This document shows, in pieces, positions 46,636 to 56,131 of a stretch of 64,000 nucleotides of DNA. Within the stretch, counting starts at the first letter, position 1, and each line of letters begins with the position of its first letter. The notes beneath the pieces were generated by a model, which did no database searches, was not told where the DNA came from, and saw nothing but the letters and a program-made list of their open reading frames with translations. The stretch is from positions 47,230 to 111,229 of the forward strand of contig NZ_VUYS01000010.1 in the NCBI RefSeq assembly GCF_008389435.1, read 5' to 3'. The stretch comes from Candidatus Nitrosocosmicus agrestis. Its GTDB lineage: Archaea > Thermoproteota > Nitrososphaeria > Nitrososphaerales > Nitrososphaeraceae. A program made the position numbers and the translations under genes.

Positions 46636-48033
46636 ATGATGGGGATTACTAACTATATTTTATTATTTGTTATTGTCTTTAATGTAATTATTTTTGGGCA
46701 TTTATCGGGATTTCAAAATATTTCATTAGTTTTTGGATTAGACACACAATTAAATTCTTCACTGCCTCCATCAATATCACAAACGAATAATGCTCCACTA
46801 GAACTACTTGTACAGGACTTTGCCGTTATTATGATAATTGCCACAATAATGCTATTTATTACTCATAAATTAAAACAATCCGCGGTTATAGGATATATTA
46901 TAGCAGGTATGGTTATCGGCCCGTACACTCCTCCTTTCTCACTAATTCATAATATAGATACCCTAAATGCTTTTGCAGAGCTCGGTATAATAATGCTGTT
47001 ATTTGTAATTGGAACCGATTTTCCAATTAAAAGATTAAGATCTGTGGGACGAATTTCAGCGATTGTCGCGGTAGTAGAATCCATGGGAACACTTTTGATT
47101 ACATTTATTGTTGCACAATTTCTAGGATTCTCTTACTTTGATTCGCTGTTTATTGCATTGGCTTTATCCATCACAAGTACAGCAGTTACGATAAAAATAT
47201 TAGAAGAGCTTAATATGATAAGGGATACATCAACAACATTATTGCTTGGTATATCCATAGTTGAAGACATTCTTGCAATTACAATATTGGGTATACTACA
47301 ATCAGTTGCTGCGCAAGAAGGAGATATGTCATTTGTAAATATCATTACATCAGTTTTAATTGTTGGTGCATTCATAGGCGGTACCTTAATCATCGGTTCA
47401 AGAATAGTTCCAAAATTGGTGGACAGAATAAGCAAAGTAAATGATTATGCAATGATACTAATCTCGATTCTGGGTCTAGCCTTCTTTTTATCCTTTTTGG
47501 CCAAATCTATTGGACTCTCTGTTGCTACAGGTGCTTTTCTGGCTGGAGTTCTTATAGCCGAGGCTAAAAGCTCTTCTGTTGCTCGTGTAATTACCACTCC
47601 ACTAAGAGACATGTTTGCTGCCTTATTTTTTATTTCCATAGGTGCGTTAATGGATGTATATCTTGTTCCTTCCTTCCTGATACCTGCTCTCATTCTTATC
47701 GCCGTATCGGTTGCTTCAAAATTCTTTCTAGTAAGTGGAATTCTTTCCTTGGCCAAATATGGAATAACTACTGCTATTAGAACGGGTATAGGGATGTCTG
47801 CTGCAAGGGGAGAATTATCTTTGGTTGTGGTCAAGGCCGGACAGGATGTTGGTGCTATTTCCAATTCAGTTTTCCCAGTATTGGGTGTTGTAACTATTCT
47901 TACCACCTTCATAACACCATATCTTTTGAAATTAGGAAAAATTGTCAAGTTTCCTTCAGACTCTGTTAATCCTGCTACAACTACTAAATCAGATAAAGAT
48001 GACAATAGTGCCTCTAATTCAAATAATGCCTAA
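46636..48033 (+). CDS. CPA2-type cation:proton antiporter (Kef/Na+-H+ like), 465 aa
   Basis: Monovalent cation/proton antiporter of the cytoplasmic membrane, with an additional N-terminal hydrophobic signal-like segment (about residues 5-30) before the first core helix. Core features: SAVIGYIIAGMVIGPYTPP, LNAFAELGIIMLLFVIGTDF, ALSITSTAVTIKILEELN (the family has Ser/Thr-rich unwound helices here), SIVEDILAITILGIL with the ion-binding Glu-Asp pair, and FFISIGALMDVYLVP. No C-terminal RCK/TrkA domain, which many relatives carry; the tail is Ser/Asn/Asp-rich (KSDKDDNSASNSNN). Likely Na+, K+ or H+ homeostasis. Pairs with the SLC13-type gene upstream. Confidence 0.88.
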   Translation: MMGITNYILLFVIVFNVIIFGHLSGFQNISLVFGLDTQLNSSLPPSISQTNNAPLELLVQDFAVIMIIATIMLFITHKLKQSAVIGYIIAGMVIGPYTPPFSLIHNIDTLNAFAELGIIMLLFVIGTDFPIKRLRSVGRISAIVAVVESMGTLLITFIVAQFLGFSYFDSLFIALALSITSTAVTIKILEELNMIRDTSTTLLLGISIVEDILAITILGILQSVAAQEGDMSFVNIITSVLIVGAFIGGTLIIGSRIVPKLVDRISKVNDYAMILISILGLAFFLSFLAKSIGLSVATGAFLAGVLIAEAKSSSVARVITTPLRDMFAALFFISIGALMDVYLVPSFLIPALILIAVSVASKFFLVSGILSLAKYGITTAIRTGIGMSAARGELSLVVVKAGQDVGAISNSVFPVLGVVTILTTFITPYLLKLGKIVKFPSDSVNPATTTKSDKDDNSASNSNNA

Positions 48034-48239
48034 AGTACCCTACACAACAGTTAATAATAGTAATAAAGTCTCAGTGAGCTTTCAAAAGTTTCGACATGAT
48101 GGATAATAGCAAAGAGATGATCAAAGCATTCAAACTAGGCTAACAAAGGTGTGTCAAACGACTCTGCCTTTGCAGCTCTTGCATGTATTACATATACTTT
48201 AAAAATAAGATACTATATTATTAATTGGAACTATTTCAA

Positions 48240-48530
48240 ATGTCTGATAATGATTCCGAATTGGACACGCTTGACCATGGAACAATGGAATTTATGAGAT
48301 GGCTAGTATGCAAAGATACAAATTCTGGGAATTCTTTGATAACAGTCAAAGACTATTTTGATAACAAATACGTCATTTTATATGATAATAGTATTATGAA
48401 TAATGTTATTGTTAGTTACAGGGACGGCTTGCCTTTATGCGTAACCTGCAATACTGATGATTGCGGTCATGTTGGATTCGCAATTTGTTTGAAGCAAAAC
48501 TATGACCGCGATGATCATTTTGTTATTTGA
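48240..48530 (+). CDS. Small Cys-motif protein, 96 aa
   Basis: The ATG at 48240 is preferred over a TTG at 48225: it begins MSDNDSELDTLDHGTMEFM. The C-terminal part has VTCNTDDCGHVGFAICLKQ, four metal-binding candidates (Cys, Cys, His, Cys). The first part is acidic, the centre strand-rich (NSLITVKDYFDNKYVILYDN). The Cys4/His layout resembles small zinc-finger-like proteins common in thaumarchaea, but function is unknown. Preceded by a TATA-like stretch about 30 bases upstream (ttaaaaataaga). Confidence 0.65.
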   Translation: MSDNDSELDTLDHGTMEFMRWLVCKDTNSGNSLITVKDYFDNKYVILYDNSIMNNVIVSYRDGLPLCVTCNTDDCGHVGFAICLKQNYDRDDHFVI

Positions 48531-48642
48531 GAACTGTTATAGTTTTATAATGTTCTAATGCTACATATGACTGCTTGAATAACATCCGGCTTTTTAAAAA
48601 AATTATTACTTTCAAGATATCAATTTAATATAAATTCTAAAC

Positions 48643-48888
48643 CTAATTCGATCTGTTCTTTTGTTGACGTGTAGGTTCATCTGAAAGAAAACCTGAATCG
48701 AAATCGTTTTGTGAACCAAGCTTAACAAGAGTTGTTTTTGGGTTAAGCAGTGGATTTAGGTCATTGTTACAAAAGACTTGCCTTGAGATTTTTAATATAT
48801 TGGAAAAGACTAGACTAATTTCCTTCCTAATGTTAATAACAGGATTAGAATGCAAATTCAAATACAAAGTTAATATCATCAAACGCAT
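48643..48888 (-). CDS. Hypothetical protein, 81 aa
   Basis: Not recognised. A minus-strand frame beginning MRLMILTLYLNLHSN and ending PTRQQKNRSN. The C-terminal half (TTLVKLGSQNDFDSGFLSDE) has protein-like composition; the first half is Leu/Asn-rich and less sure. No clear membrane segment. It is divergent from the USP-like remnant at 48916. Confidence 0.35.
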   Translation of the reverse strand: MRLMILTLYLNLHSNPVINIRKEISLVFSNILKISRQVFCNNDLNPLLNPKTTLVKLGSQNDFDSGFLSDEPTRQQKNRSN

Positions 48889-48915
48889 TAAACTATTAAA
48901 TAATTTTACTACAAT

Positions 48916-49219
48916 TTGAAGAAATCTTATCTTGGGTCTGAAGAAATCTCCAAAACGATTTTTGTGTTGGTGGATCGGAGGCCTTTATCAAAGACGGGAA
49001 GAGTACTAGAGATGGCAAAAAAGTGCAAGGAAGAAGTTGTCGAAATTTATATTCTGTTTTTCTTGTTATTTAGAACGCTTGTCACAACATGGATAAGAAG
49101 GACTATTAGAATATGATGTTAAGTGGATGAAAGTTTGTTTAAAAGATGTTGTATTTCTGGCTAGTGAAGGTAATACTCAGTTTGAGGTAATGGTGGACGT
49201 GATTCAAAATTTAATATAG
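48916..49219 (+). pseudogene. Possible decayed universal-stress-protein-like gene
   Basis: The first part (48916-49116) reads TIFVLVDRRPLSKTGRVLEM then AKKCKEEVVEIYIL, like the first strand, helix and second strand of UspA-type proteins (normally VPVDGSxxSxxAL). After frame damage and a TAA, another frame continues EYDVKWMKVCLKDVVFLASE, ending DVIQNLI at 49219. The Asp and Ser pattern is off. This is a weak call resting on secondary-structure order. Confidence 0.28.
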
Positions 49220-49271
49220 AAGCGGTGCGTGGTAATCATATCCAAACATATTGACAATAATCTAGCACATG

Positions 49272-50051
49272 TCAGTGAGTAAATTTTGTAGTATATACCT
49301 CATAAGTTTTTTGATTGTGCTTGTCAATGTATTTCCAGTCCCGATTTTCTAGGGAAACTTTTTCAAATTCAGATCTTGTTTTGGGATGCAGTAATCCATA
49401 AAAGGCTCCTCCCAAAGAAATCCTGTTAGGGGAGGTAAGGGATGTTATTTTGGATGCAACGTTCATGACATATCCTATTAAATCAATTTGGGAACTTTTA
49501 TCTTTTCCATATTGAATAACAATGTTTTCTCCTTCAGCCATTCCTATCTTGATCTGTAGATCAGGATAATTGTGACGGCGAAAAACAGGATTGATATCAT
49601 TTCTGAGAACTGAGAGCATCGATTTAGCACAGATATAGGCCCTATCACATATCAGATATTTATTAAATCCGGAAGGGAAAAATGATATGATCGCATCGCC
49701 GACATATTTTAAAACAAAACCTCCATAACTTTCTATTACCGATGATAATTCGTGAGAGAATGCTTTAATTATGGTAACAACCTTTTCTGTAGGAAGAGTC
49801 ATGCTCATTTTGGTAGAGCCAACTATATCAGCATACATTATAACAAGGTCAACTTTGGAATTTACATGGGGAAGTAAGAATTTTTGACCTCTGTCAACTG
49901 ACGTATTGTATTGATATTTTTCACTTAATACACTTTCCAAGCGCCCCTGGCGTAAATTACATAGTGACTTAAAGTCCAAGATACTGTCCTCATCAAGATT
50001 TTCATCTTTATCACTAAGATTTTCGTTCTTATCCGAACCATTCATAGGCAT
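49272..50051 (-). CDS. Class III adenylate/guanylate cyclase catalytic domain protein, 259 aa
   Basis: Soluble nucleotidyl cyclase. The catalytic domain (about residues 65-255) has the two metal-binding Asp: Asp75 in VIMYADIVGSTKMS and Asp119 in GFVLKYVGDAIISFF, plus IKIGMAEGENIV and the IDLIGYVMNVASKITSL segment that follows the purine-binding region. The first 60 residues carry an acidic repeat (KNENLSDKDENLDED) and a helical linker. No membrane or sensor domain is fused. The product, cAMP or cGMP, cannot be decided. No receptor is adjacent, so regulation is unknown. Confidence 0.88.
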   Translation of the reverse strand: MPMNGSDKNENLSDKDENLDEDSILDFKSLCNLRQGRLESVLSEKYQYNTSVDRGQKFLLPHVNSKVDLVIMYADIVGSTKMSMTLPTEKVVTIIKAFSHELSSVIESYGGFVLKYVGDAIISFFPSGFNKYLICDRAYICAKSMLSVLRNDINPVFRRHNYPDLQIKIGMAEGENIVIQYGKDKSSQIDLIGYVMNVASKITSLTSPNRISLGGAFYGLLHPKTRSEFEKVSLENRDWKYIDKHNQKTYEVYTTKFTH

Positions 50052-50733
50052 ACATCCTTTTCCATGGATTATACTACTGATTAATTCTGCGATGCTAATT
50101 TAAGTATCTTATTTTGATTTATCGATATAGCAGTCCATACATACTTTTCTACTGCTTACTACTGCACTTGCATTTCCGACTCATTAAATTGAACTTCTTG
50201 ATTGATTTGGTTTGAGAATAATACTTGTCAAAATTAAAGAAACTTTGATTACAGCGGAATAGATCTATTGTCTAACTCGTACGAATATCCCTATGTTTTC
50301 TCAAAACCCGCATCAATTTTGTTGATTTTTAATTTGTCACTCGACTATTGTTAATTTGACTTCGTCTCAAAGGATATGGAATCGTACATCGGATAGAAAA
50401 ATGAAATGCTAAATCTAAATTCTTCTATAGACCTATTATTGCAAGCTGCTGGTTAAACTATAAATCAACCATTGTATGCAATATACTGAATGTGGTTTCT
50501 ATTATTGATAGGATGTTTCACATCCTCATCAGCACCAGTCACCAAATAATCTTGTTTATTTGTTCACTTTTTATCATTATGGATGACAGGTCAATAATAC
50601 ATAGTTATTAGATTTTTTTTAATTTAGCATTACGAATCGAAACCTAATACATAAGTTTTCATTATAAAAAATAGAATGGAAAAAGAGAACAAATTGGAAT
50701 ATAATCGAAAAGGTTTTTAATTGTCGAGCTAAA
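50052..50733. other. 0.7-kb gap, no gene seen
   Basis: Between the cyclase promoter and the end of the glycosyltransferase gene, both on the minus strand. No coding-like frame noted. Confidence 0.45.
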
Positions 50734-52122
50734 TTAGCGTCTTGCTAATTCGGCTGATATTGAGTCCCTAATTTTCCAATTGGAGTCAAATACATTTTGA
50801 TGATTAAATTCCAAATTGTATAACAACCGGCTAACAATCAATTGAAATTGTCTCTTGTAATTTGTTTCTGAAAACTTTCTCGATATATTGCGTATCCTGT
50901 TACTTTCCTTTGACATATTTTCCTTTGACATATTCGCTAATAAAGATATTATTTTGGTTGCATCTTCCAATGATTTGTATTGATATTCCATTGGAACGAA
51001 TTCTGTTTGTCCTCCTTCAGCGGGAACAACTGGAATTAATCCAGCACTCATCGCTTCAACTATCGACATTCCAAAATGTTCACCTTCTCTTGGATGAAAA
51101 AAGATTTTGCTTTTTTTCATTAACTTAACTAATTCCTCAAAGCTGACATCAATATGCAATTCTACAATTTCTGAGACATCCAGTTCAGCTATCAACTTAA
51201 TCATGTCGTTATAATAGTTCTGATAGTGGGATTCTAGACTGCCTGCGATGGTTATCTTTGCACTAATTTTTCTCTCTTTTAATAGCCTTGCAAGATAAAT
51301 GGCATTCTCAATTCTCTTTGTTGGTTCGATTCTACATACGACTAGTATGCAGATTTCATTGCTAGATGCTGATGAATCAAGATCCTGATCGATTCTTACT
51401 TTTGAGATAATGGTATCTACATCTACGGGGGGACTTAAAACAAGAATATCATTTCTATCATATTCTTTTTGTATAGCGGCTTTGCTGTAATTAGAATTAG
51501 TGATCAAAAAGGAGTCTGTGATCATGCGATCATAGGTCGTTTTCGCCCAATCCACATACTCTTTCTTGCTATTTTCACTATCGTAAATATGATTTCCAGA
51601 TCTAGTAACCATAGATTCAACCATTTGAGACATCATTTGGTTGGGATTTTTGTAAGCTACTTGAGATGTTACTTCAAAGCTTGGATTGGTGTAAGAATGC
51701 AATCTATCAATCTTGAGGTGATAAGTCAGATATTCGGTATCCTTGCTTTCTAAAAATAATTTGGCAGAAGGATAATGACAATAAACAATCGTATTTTTAG
51801 CATTTAAGGAAGGGTGGAAATATGGATCAATATCACCGTGGGTATTAATAACCAAGTCATAGTTATTTAAATGTAAGTTGCGATGAATACTTTGCTCATC
51901 AAACGTATCCAATAGGTTGATTTTTCTGATTTTTTTTAGTATTGACGCTAAATCCTTTCCAAATGCATTTTCTAATTTGGATAAGTTGGGTTGCTCTAGC
52001 GTTGTCAAATCCATCTCTACTCCCATCTCATACAATGCTTTCATGGTAACAAGGGTAAAACGTTCACCCCCTCCGCATGGATTCAGGTTTGAATATACAA
52101 AATTTGCTCTCAATTTCTTCAC
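50734..52122 (-). CDS. Glycosyltransferase family 4 (ALG11-like), 462 aa
   Basis: GT-B fold retaining glycosyltransferase. The first domain opens RANFVYSNLNPCGGGERFTL, the Gly-rich sugar-acceptor loop typical of ALG11-type enzymes; the second has CILVVCRIEPTKRIENAIYL and the nucleotide-sugar site HPREGEHFGMSIVEAMSAGL with the E-x(7)-E pattern, then IPVVPAEGGQTEFV. ALG11 relatives add mannose in N-glycan assembly; the archaeal protein probably works in cell-surface or lipid glycan synthesis. No membrane segment is obvious. A 15-bp tandem duplication at 50905-50934 duplicates ENMSK near the end, in a non-conserved spot. Confidence 0.86.
   Translation of the reverse strand: MKKLRANFVYSNLNPCGGGERFTLVTMKALYEMGVEMDLTTLEQPNLSKLENAFGKDLASILKKIRKINLLDTFDEQSIHRNLHLNNYDLVINTHGDIDPYFHPSLNAKNTIVYCHYPSAKLFLESKDTEYLTYHLKIDRLHSYTNPSFEVTSQVAYKNPNQMMSQMVESMVTRSGNHIYDSENSKKEYVDWAKTTYDRMITDSFLITNSNYSKAAIQKEYDRNDILVLSPPVDVDTIISKVRIDQDLDSSASSNEICILVVCRIEPTKRIENAIYLARLLKERKISAKITIAGSLESHYQNYYNDMIKLIAELDVSEIVELHIDVSFEELVKLMKKSKIFFHPREGEHFGMSIVEAMSAGLIPVVPAEGGQTEFVPMEYQYKSLEDATKIISLLANMSKENMSKESNRIRNISRKFSETNYKRQFQLIVSRLLYNLEFNHQNVFDSNWKIRDSISAELARR
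50905..50934. repeat. Two tandem 15-bp units in the glycosyltransferase gene
   Basis: Unit ttcctttgacatatt twice, in frame, adding five residues (NMSKE repeated) without breaking the reading frame. Probable replication slippage. Confidence 0.85.
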
Positions 52123-52221
52123 CTTATAGATTTAAAACAGCAAACGGTCTCAATTGGTGCATCTACTGTATCTTGTAGAAAATATAAAGAAGTAAGAAAT
52201 ACTTGAGAATTCATGTTTAGA

Positions 52222-52635
52222 TCAGCTAATCCTTATTTTTCTGTGTAGTTTCTTCCTATATACGTACTTGAGTAACGACCTGACAACCATATAAGTTAAT
52301 AATCCGCCCACTACAGGTGTGCCCAAGACCATTAGAATGTCATTTGTACTGAGAGCATGTAATTGAGGTATTCCATTACCGGACGCTTCTGGAGATGAGG
52401 CTGCTTGGACTTTGGAACGTGCCATATTAAAAGATTGATACCAATTATCTATAGCTTGCAAATGTCCTTGTTGTGCGTGAACTACAATACCATTGTCAGA
52501 TATGAATGTCGAAGGAATCAGTCCTAATACAGAGATAAACCCTAATGACAATAAGCTACGTAGTGATTTTATTTTTTGAATGATTTGACTTTGACTTGTG
52601 TTGATGATTCTAGTTACAAACTTTTTTGTGTTCAT
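52222..52635 (-). CDS. Membrane protein with two hydrophobic segments, 137 aa
   Basis: Function unknown. An N-terminal basic region is followed by a hydrophobic segment (about residues 29-45) and VVHAQQGHLQ, which looks like a signal peptide cleavage area. A second segment (about 99-121, DILMVLGTPVVGGLLTYMVV) precedes a strongly basic cytoplasmic tail (YRKKLHRKIR). The stretch between is Ser/Ala/Gln-rich. Either an exported protein with C-terminal anchor or a two-span protein. It is divergent from the Hsp20 gene across 133 bases. Confidence 0.6.
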   Translation of the reverse strand: MNTKKFVTRIINTSQSQIIQKIKSLRSLLSLGFISVLGLIPSTFISDNGIVVHAQQGHLQAIDNWYQSFNMARSKVQAASSPEASGNGIPQLHALSTNDILMVLGTPVVGGLLTYMVVRSLLKYVYRKKLHRKIRIS

Positions 52636-52741
52636 AAAGAGACCACCGATATTATTTGTATTAATTTTTGAATATAAATTTTACTTCCAGTAATTGCTCT
52701 TACATTCCGTTAGAAAAAAATATAAATCTTAATTTAAAATA

Positions 52742-52753
52742 CACCTTAAGGTG
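52742..52753. promoter_or_regulatory. Perfect 12-bp palindrome before Hsp20
   Basis: CACCTTAAGGTG, between a TATA-like box (about 52718-52728) and the ATG at 52769, the position of a repressor site. Twelve-base palindromes are not rare by chance, so this is only a candidate. Confidence 0.3.
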
Positions 52754-52768
52754 ATTTAAGCAACTAAT

Positions 52769-53425
52769 ATGACACCATTTGATAACTTTCGCCGGTTTCG
52801 GGAATTTATTGATAGAGATGATGATAACCTGACTAGAAGGCGATTTTGGAACTTGTTTGATACCGATCCCTTTCAAGAGTTTGAAGACATGCAAAGAGAG
52901 ATCCATGTGATGTTAGATCAGTTTGATAAATTTGCAAGGGGCACTTTGAAAGAGTTGATAAGTGATTATGAAGCACGCGATGAATCTAAAATGAGGGAAA
53001 GTGATCCCTTTGTATATGGATATTTTTTGACCTTTGGATCTAATGTAAAACCAACAATAACAGAATTTCGAAAGGTTGATCCAAAATATTTACATGCTGG
53101 AGGAGGAGGAGTAGGGAAGAAGAATATTGAACCCAGGGTATCTGTTGAAAGAGAACCCTTAGTAGACATCAATAGTACAGATAAGGAAATAAAAGTTGTA
53201 TTGGAAATACTAGGAGTTGATAAAAATAATATAAAGATAACCGCATACAAAGAAAAAGTAGAAATAGCAACTAATGACTGCCAGAGAAAATATAATATGA
53301 CTTTTAATTTGCCAGAAGAAGCAGATATTGATACTGCAAAAGCGACTTATAATAATGGAATACTAGAAATGACTTTTAACAAAAAAGGTGCAGGAAATAT
53401 TGGAAAGAAAATAGAGGTAGACTAG
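52769..53425 (+). CDS. hsp20: Hsp20 family small heat-shock protein, 218 aa
   Basis: ATP-independent chaperone that holds unfolding proteins. The N-terminal region (about 1-115) is charged and carries FWNLFDTDPFQEFEDMQREI, typical of archaeal Hsp20. The alpha-crystallin domain (about 130-210) shows EREPLVDINSTDKEIKVVLE, ILGVDKNNIKITAYKEKVEI, NLPEEADIDTAKATYNNGIL and the end EMTFNKKG. The C-terminal I-x-I-type anchor is weak (KIEVD). A second Hsp20 begins at 63883. TATA-like box and palindrome just upstream suggest stress regulation. Confidence 0.87.
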   Translation: MTPFDNFRRFREFIDRDDDNLTRRRFWNLFDTDPFQEFEDMQREIHVMLDQFDKFARGTLKELISDYEARDESKMRESDPFVYGYFLTFGSNVKPTITEFRKVDPKYLHAGGGGVGKKNIEPRVSVEREPLVDINSTDKEIKVVLEILGVDKNNIKITAYKEKVEIATNDCQRKYNMTFNLPEEADIDTAKATYNNGILEMTFNKKGAGNIGKKIEVD

Positions 53426-53440
53426 ATTTAAGAGATTAAA

Positions 53441-53457
53441 TTTTTCTTATCTTTTTT
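53441..53457 (+). terminator. T-rich terminator after Hsp20
   Basis: Five then six T's (tttttcttatctttttt), starting 16 bases after the stop. Confidence 0.45.
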
Positions 53458-54174
53458 GAATCAATGAACAGTTACTGTATTGTGTTAATAATTATACCTA
53501 AAATGTGTTTGGCTATTATGATAACAACTTTATTTCCCTTGTATGACGACTTGACTGTGATGTTTTGATTAGCGTCATTAGGCAAATCCTTTTTTTCCAT
53601 CTATCTTGTCGTGGTCGATTTAAAGCCTACTTTTAACCTCATTTATTATTGGTGATTATTTGTTTAAAATACTCTAATTTTTTTATCTTTTTTATTTACA
53701 TTATCAAACTTTTATAATTCATCTTTCAATTACATTTGAACTGATATGCCTTTAGAAATTTCTTATCGATTTTAAATAATAAAAAGTATATTATTGACTG
53801 TTGCTTTTTCTGGTCAGCATTTGTACTAACAGCTCTATGTTTTGAGTTCAGTGTGTATGAAAATAGGATTAACCCTACACCTTCAGATCCGAAACTGCTT
53901 GTCCGTAAACAATATCAAATACTATACATTGTGAATGATAAATTCATTTGCCAGCTCAATTGTTTATATCTTTTGAATTGATGTACGGAGAAAAGACTAA
54001 ATTTAAATGACCATCCTAACTTGTTATGTTGATTCTAAAGGTTTATGCTAATTCAATAAGCTTTGATATTTTTTGCACTTGTAAATTCATACATGTCATG
54101 AAATATTTTCAATATTTGCGTTCATTTCGATCTGCATCATCTGGATTTAGATGGACGGTTGATTAGTAAAGGGA
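53458..54174. other. 0.7-kb gap, no gene seen
   Basis: A+T-rich spacer between Hsp20 and the DUF1275 gene, with several T-rich tracts. No coding-like frame. Confidence 0.45.
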
Positions 54175-54966
54175 ATGAGTGATCAAAAAAGACAATCTTA
54201 TCGGATCTCTGATCGCAATAGAGATCTATTGTTTGTAGTTTTAACTTGTGTTTCAGGAACAGTAGATGCACTGGGTTTTTTTGGACTAGGTGGAATTTTC
54301 ATATCTGCTTTATCAGGTAACACAGTGGTTTTAGCTGCATCGTTGATACAGGGAGAATCTACAACAACAGTATTGGGGATTTCTGTTTTTATCGGTTACC
54401 TATCCGGAGCATCTTTAGCCGCCTTCCTTTTCAAAAGGAAGTCAAAAACTGAGGTGGGATGGGATATACAAGTAACTTATATTCTTTGTATAGAGTTGAT
54501 AGTATTGATATTCTTGTTCACTCAAGCATATTTTCATATTTTTGATTCCTCTTTTAACATTAAATCAATCTTGATGGTTACCACAGCCTCCTTCGGAATG
54601 GGAATTCAATTTATTTGTGCAAGACATGTAAATCGGATTGGAGTGATCACGACTATGATTACAGGCACCCTGTCCAACGCAATATATAGATTAATCAATA
54701 GAGAAGGACATTTTCTATCTATCGCTGGGAAAGATATTGAAAATTCGTCTGAGCCTAAAAAAATTGCTATATCAAAAATGGACTCTCAGAGAAGAACAAC
54801 CATTTATCTTCTGACGGTATGGATGGGATATTTTATTGGTGCAGCCATAATGACTCTGTTTCTTATTCATTTACCCCTGTATGTCGCTACAACTTTACCC
54901 ATTGCACTAATGATTTTCATTTTTTCATATGCAATGTTAAACCAAAGAAAGTTGCCAAAACCCTAA
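54175..54966 (+). CDS. DUF1275 (YoaK-type) membrane protein, 263 aa
   Basis: Inner-membrane protein with six to seven hydrophobic helices. Family features: LTCVSGTVDALGFFGLGGIF, the early Asp-Ala-Gly/Leu-Gly region, SALSGNTVVLAASLIQGE, ISVFIGYLSGASLAAFL and the middle HVNRIGVITTMITGTL segment with its Thr/Ile repeat. The family's biochemical role is unsettled. A charged loop (about residues 180-205) separates the halves. The start is close after a T-rich spacer. Its stop overlaps by a few bases the end of the small minus-strand protein at 54963. Confidence 0.85.
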   Translation: MSDQKRQSYRISDRNRDLLFVVLTCVSGTVDALGFFGLGGIFISALSGNTVVLAASLIQGESTTTVLGISVFIGYLSGASLAAFLFKRKSKTEVGWDIQVTYILCIELIVLIFLFTQAYFHIFDSSFNIKSILMVTTASFGMGIQFICARHVNRIGVITTMITGTLSNAIYRLINREGHFLSIAGKDIENSSEPKKIAISKMDSQRRTTIYLLTVWMGYFIGAAIMTLFLIHLPLYVATTLPIALMIFIFSYAMLNQRKLPKP

Positions 54967-55139
54967 AAAAATTTCTTAATATGGTTATAAAGATGGTCCA
55001 TACCAAATATTGCAGTAAAATAATACAAATCTAATATGATTTTATATTGACTATCTGTATCTAGATAAGTAAATAATCTAAAAACAAAGCCAGAAAGGGC
55101 GAATTCAACTTCTTCTTTATCTACATCATGAAACTGCAC
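54963..55139 (-). CDS. Small protein convergent with the YoaK-type gene, 58 aa
   Basis: A GTG-initiated frame reads QFHDVDKEEVEFALSGFVFR, LFTYLDTDSQYKIILDLYYF and ends LYNHIKKFF. Its composition (Asp, Glu, Val, Gly, Ala) is clearly protein-like. The frame continues coding-like for about ten codons before the GTG with no start (ending HKFT), so the true start may differ or the 5' end may be lost. Stops of the two genes overlap by three bases. No homologue recognised. Confidence 0.45.
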   Translation of the reverse strand: MQFHDVDKEEVEFALSGFVFRLFTYLDTDSQYKIILDLYYFTAIFGMDHLYNHIKKFF

Positions 55140-55506
55140 GGTAAATTTGTGTTGTGGTAGTGCAGCCGTTTAAAGCAACCAGTACATTTCTATTGGATTG
55201 GCACCGTGAACACCCCTTAATAGTATATAAGCTCAGTAGTTGTCAAATAAAAAAGAAAGACTTTGAGTATGATCTTTGCATGCTCAATCAAATCCAGTCA
55301 TTGTATCGCCATCATATCCTCTATCGATCCATCTCACTATAGCATGAAAATGAACTGAGGTATTTGAATTGTCATGATTGCATCCATGGTTCCAAAAAGG
55401 CTTACAGGTCTTTTTAAAATGCCTATTTCATTTATCATTACTCTTTATGAATGCCTTCACCATAATTACCTTTTTACTTATATAGGATATACTTGTTCAC
55501 CAGAAC
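55140..55506. other. Intergenic gap, one doubtful frame
   Basis: Upstream of the exported protein at 55507. A 62-codon frame at 55154-55342 is not supported by start context or known motifs. Confidence 0.4.
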
Positions 55507-56016
55507 GTGAACACAATTTCAATATTCATTCCGGTGATGACAATTTTCTTATCGACAGCCGTATTATCCGGTATATTGCCTACTGCCAGTTCGATGGATG
55601 ACGCACAGAATAACAGCAAAATTGCACCTGCACCTATCGACCAGCTTACATCAAATCTAACTCAGGCAAAATCACAACTGCCAATAAAACCACAGCTTAA
55701 AGTAGACATTCTAGTACCAATTCTTTACAACAATGGTACGAATGTAGAACCTGAAAAATATGGATTAATGTTTGAAGAATTAGTCAAACAATTTGGTGCA
55801 ATTAGCGTTGAAGACAACAATGTGATAAATGGTTATTGGATCAACCCAACAGATAATAAAAATTATTCTGACAAAAACAAAATGTACTGGATAATAGTGC
55901 CCGACACAGAAGAAAATCGACATTATTTTGTCAATTTTCAAGACAAACTCGAGTCACTGTTTGACCAAGAATCTATCTTAATTTACTTCACTCCGGTACT
56001 GAATTTATTATCTTAG
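55507..56016 (+). CDS. Exported hypothetical protein, 169 aa
   Basis: GTG start giving MNTISIFIPVMTIFLSTAVL, a signal peptide, with likely cleavage near PTASS. The mature part has a Pro/Asn-rich linker and then an alpha/beta stretch: LKVDILVPILYNNGTNVEPE, GLMFEELVKQFGAISVED, KMYWIIVPDTEENRHYF, and it ends in LIYFTPVLNLLS. The last portion resembles a small ferredoxin-like or ACT-like fold. Function unknown. It lies just upstream (115 bases) of the peptidoglycan-binding-domain protein in the same direction and may be cotranscribed. Confidence 0.6.
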   Translation: MNTISIFIPVMTIFLSTAVLSGILPTASSMDDAQNNSKIAPAPIDQLTSNLTQAKSQLPIKPQLKVDILVPILYNNGTNVEPEKYGLMFEELVKQFGAISVEDNNVINGYWINPTDNKNYSDKNKMYWIIVPDTEENRHYFVNFQDKLESLFDQESILIYFTPVLNLLS

Positions 56017-56131
56017 TGGTGATAAATGATATGAGAAACCCCGAGATGATCAATCAGGAGATAATGAAGCTTGGAAACGGATCATTTTGCAATCCAAATC
56101 TATTTAAATTACCTTATTTTACAAAACCTAT

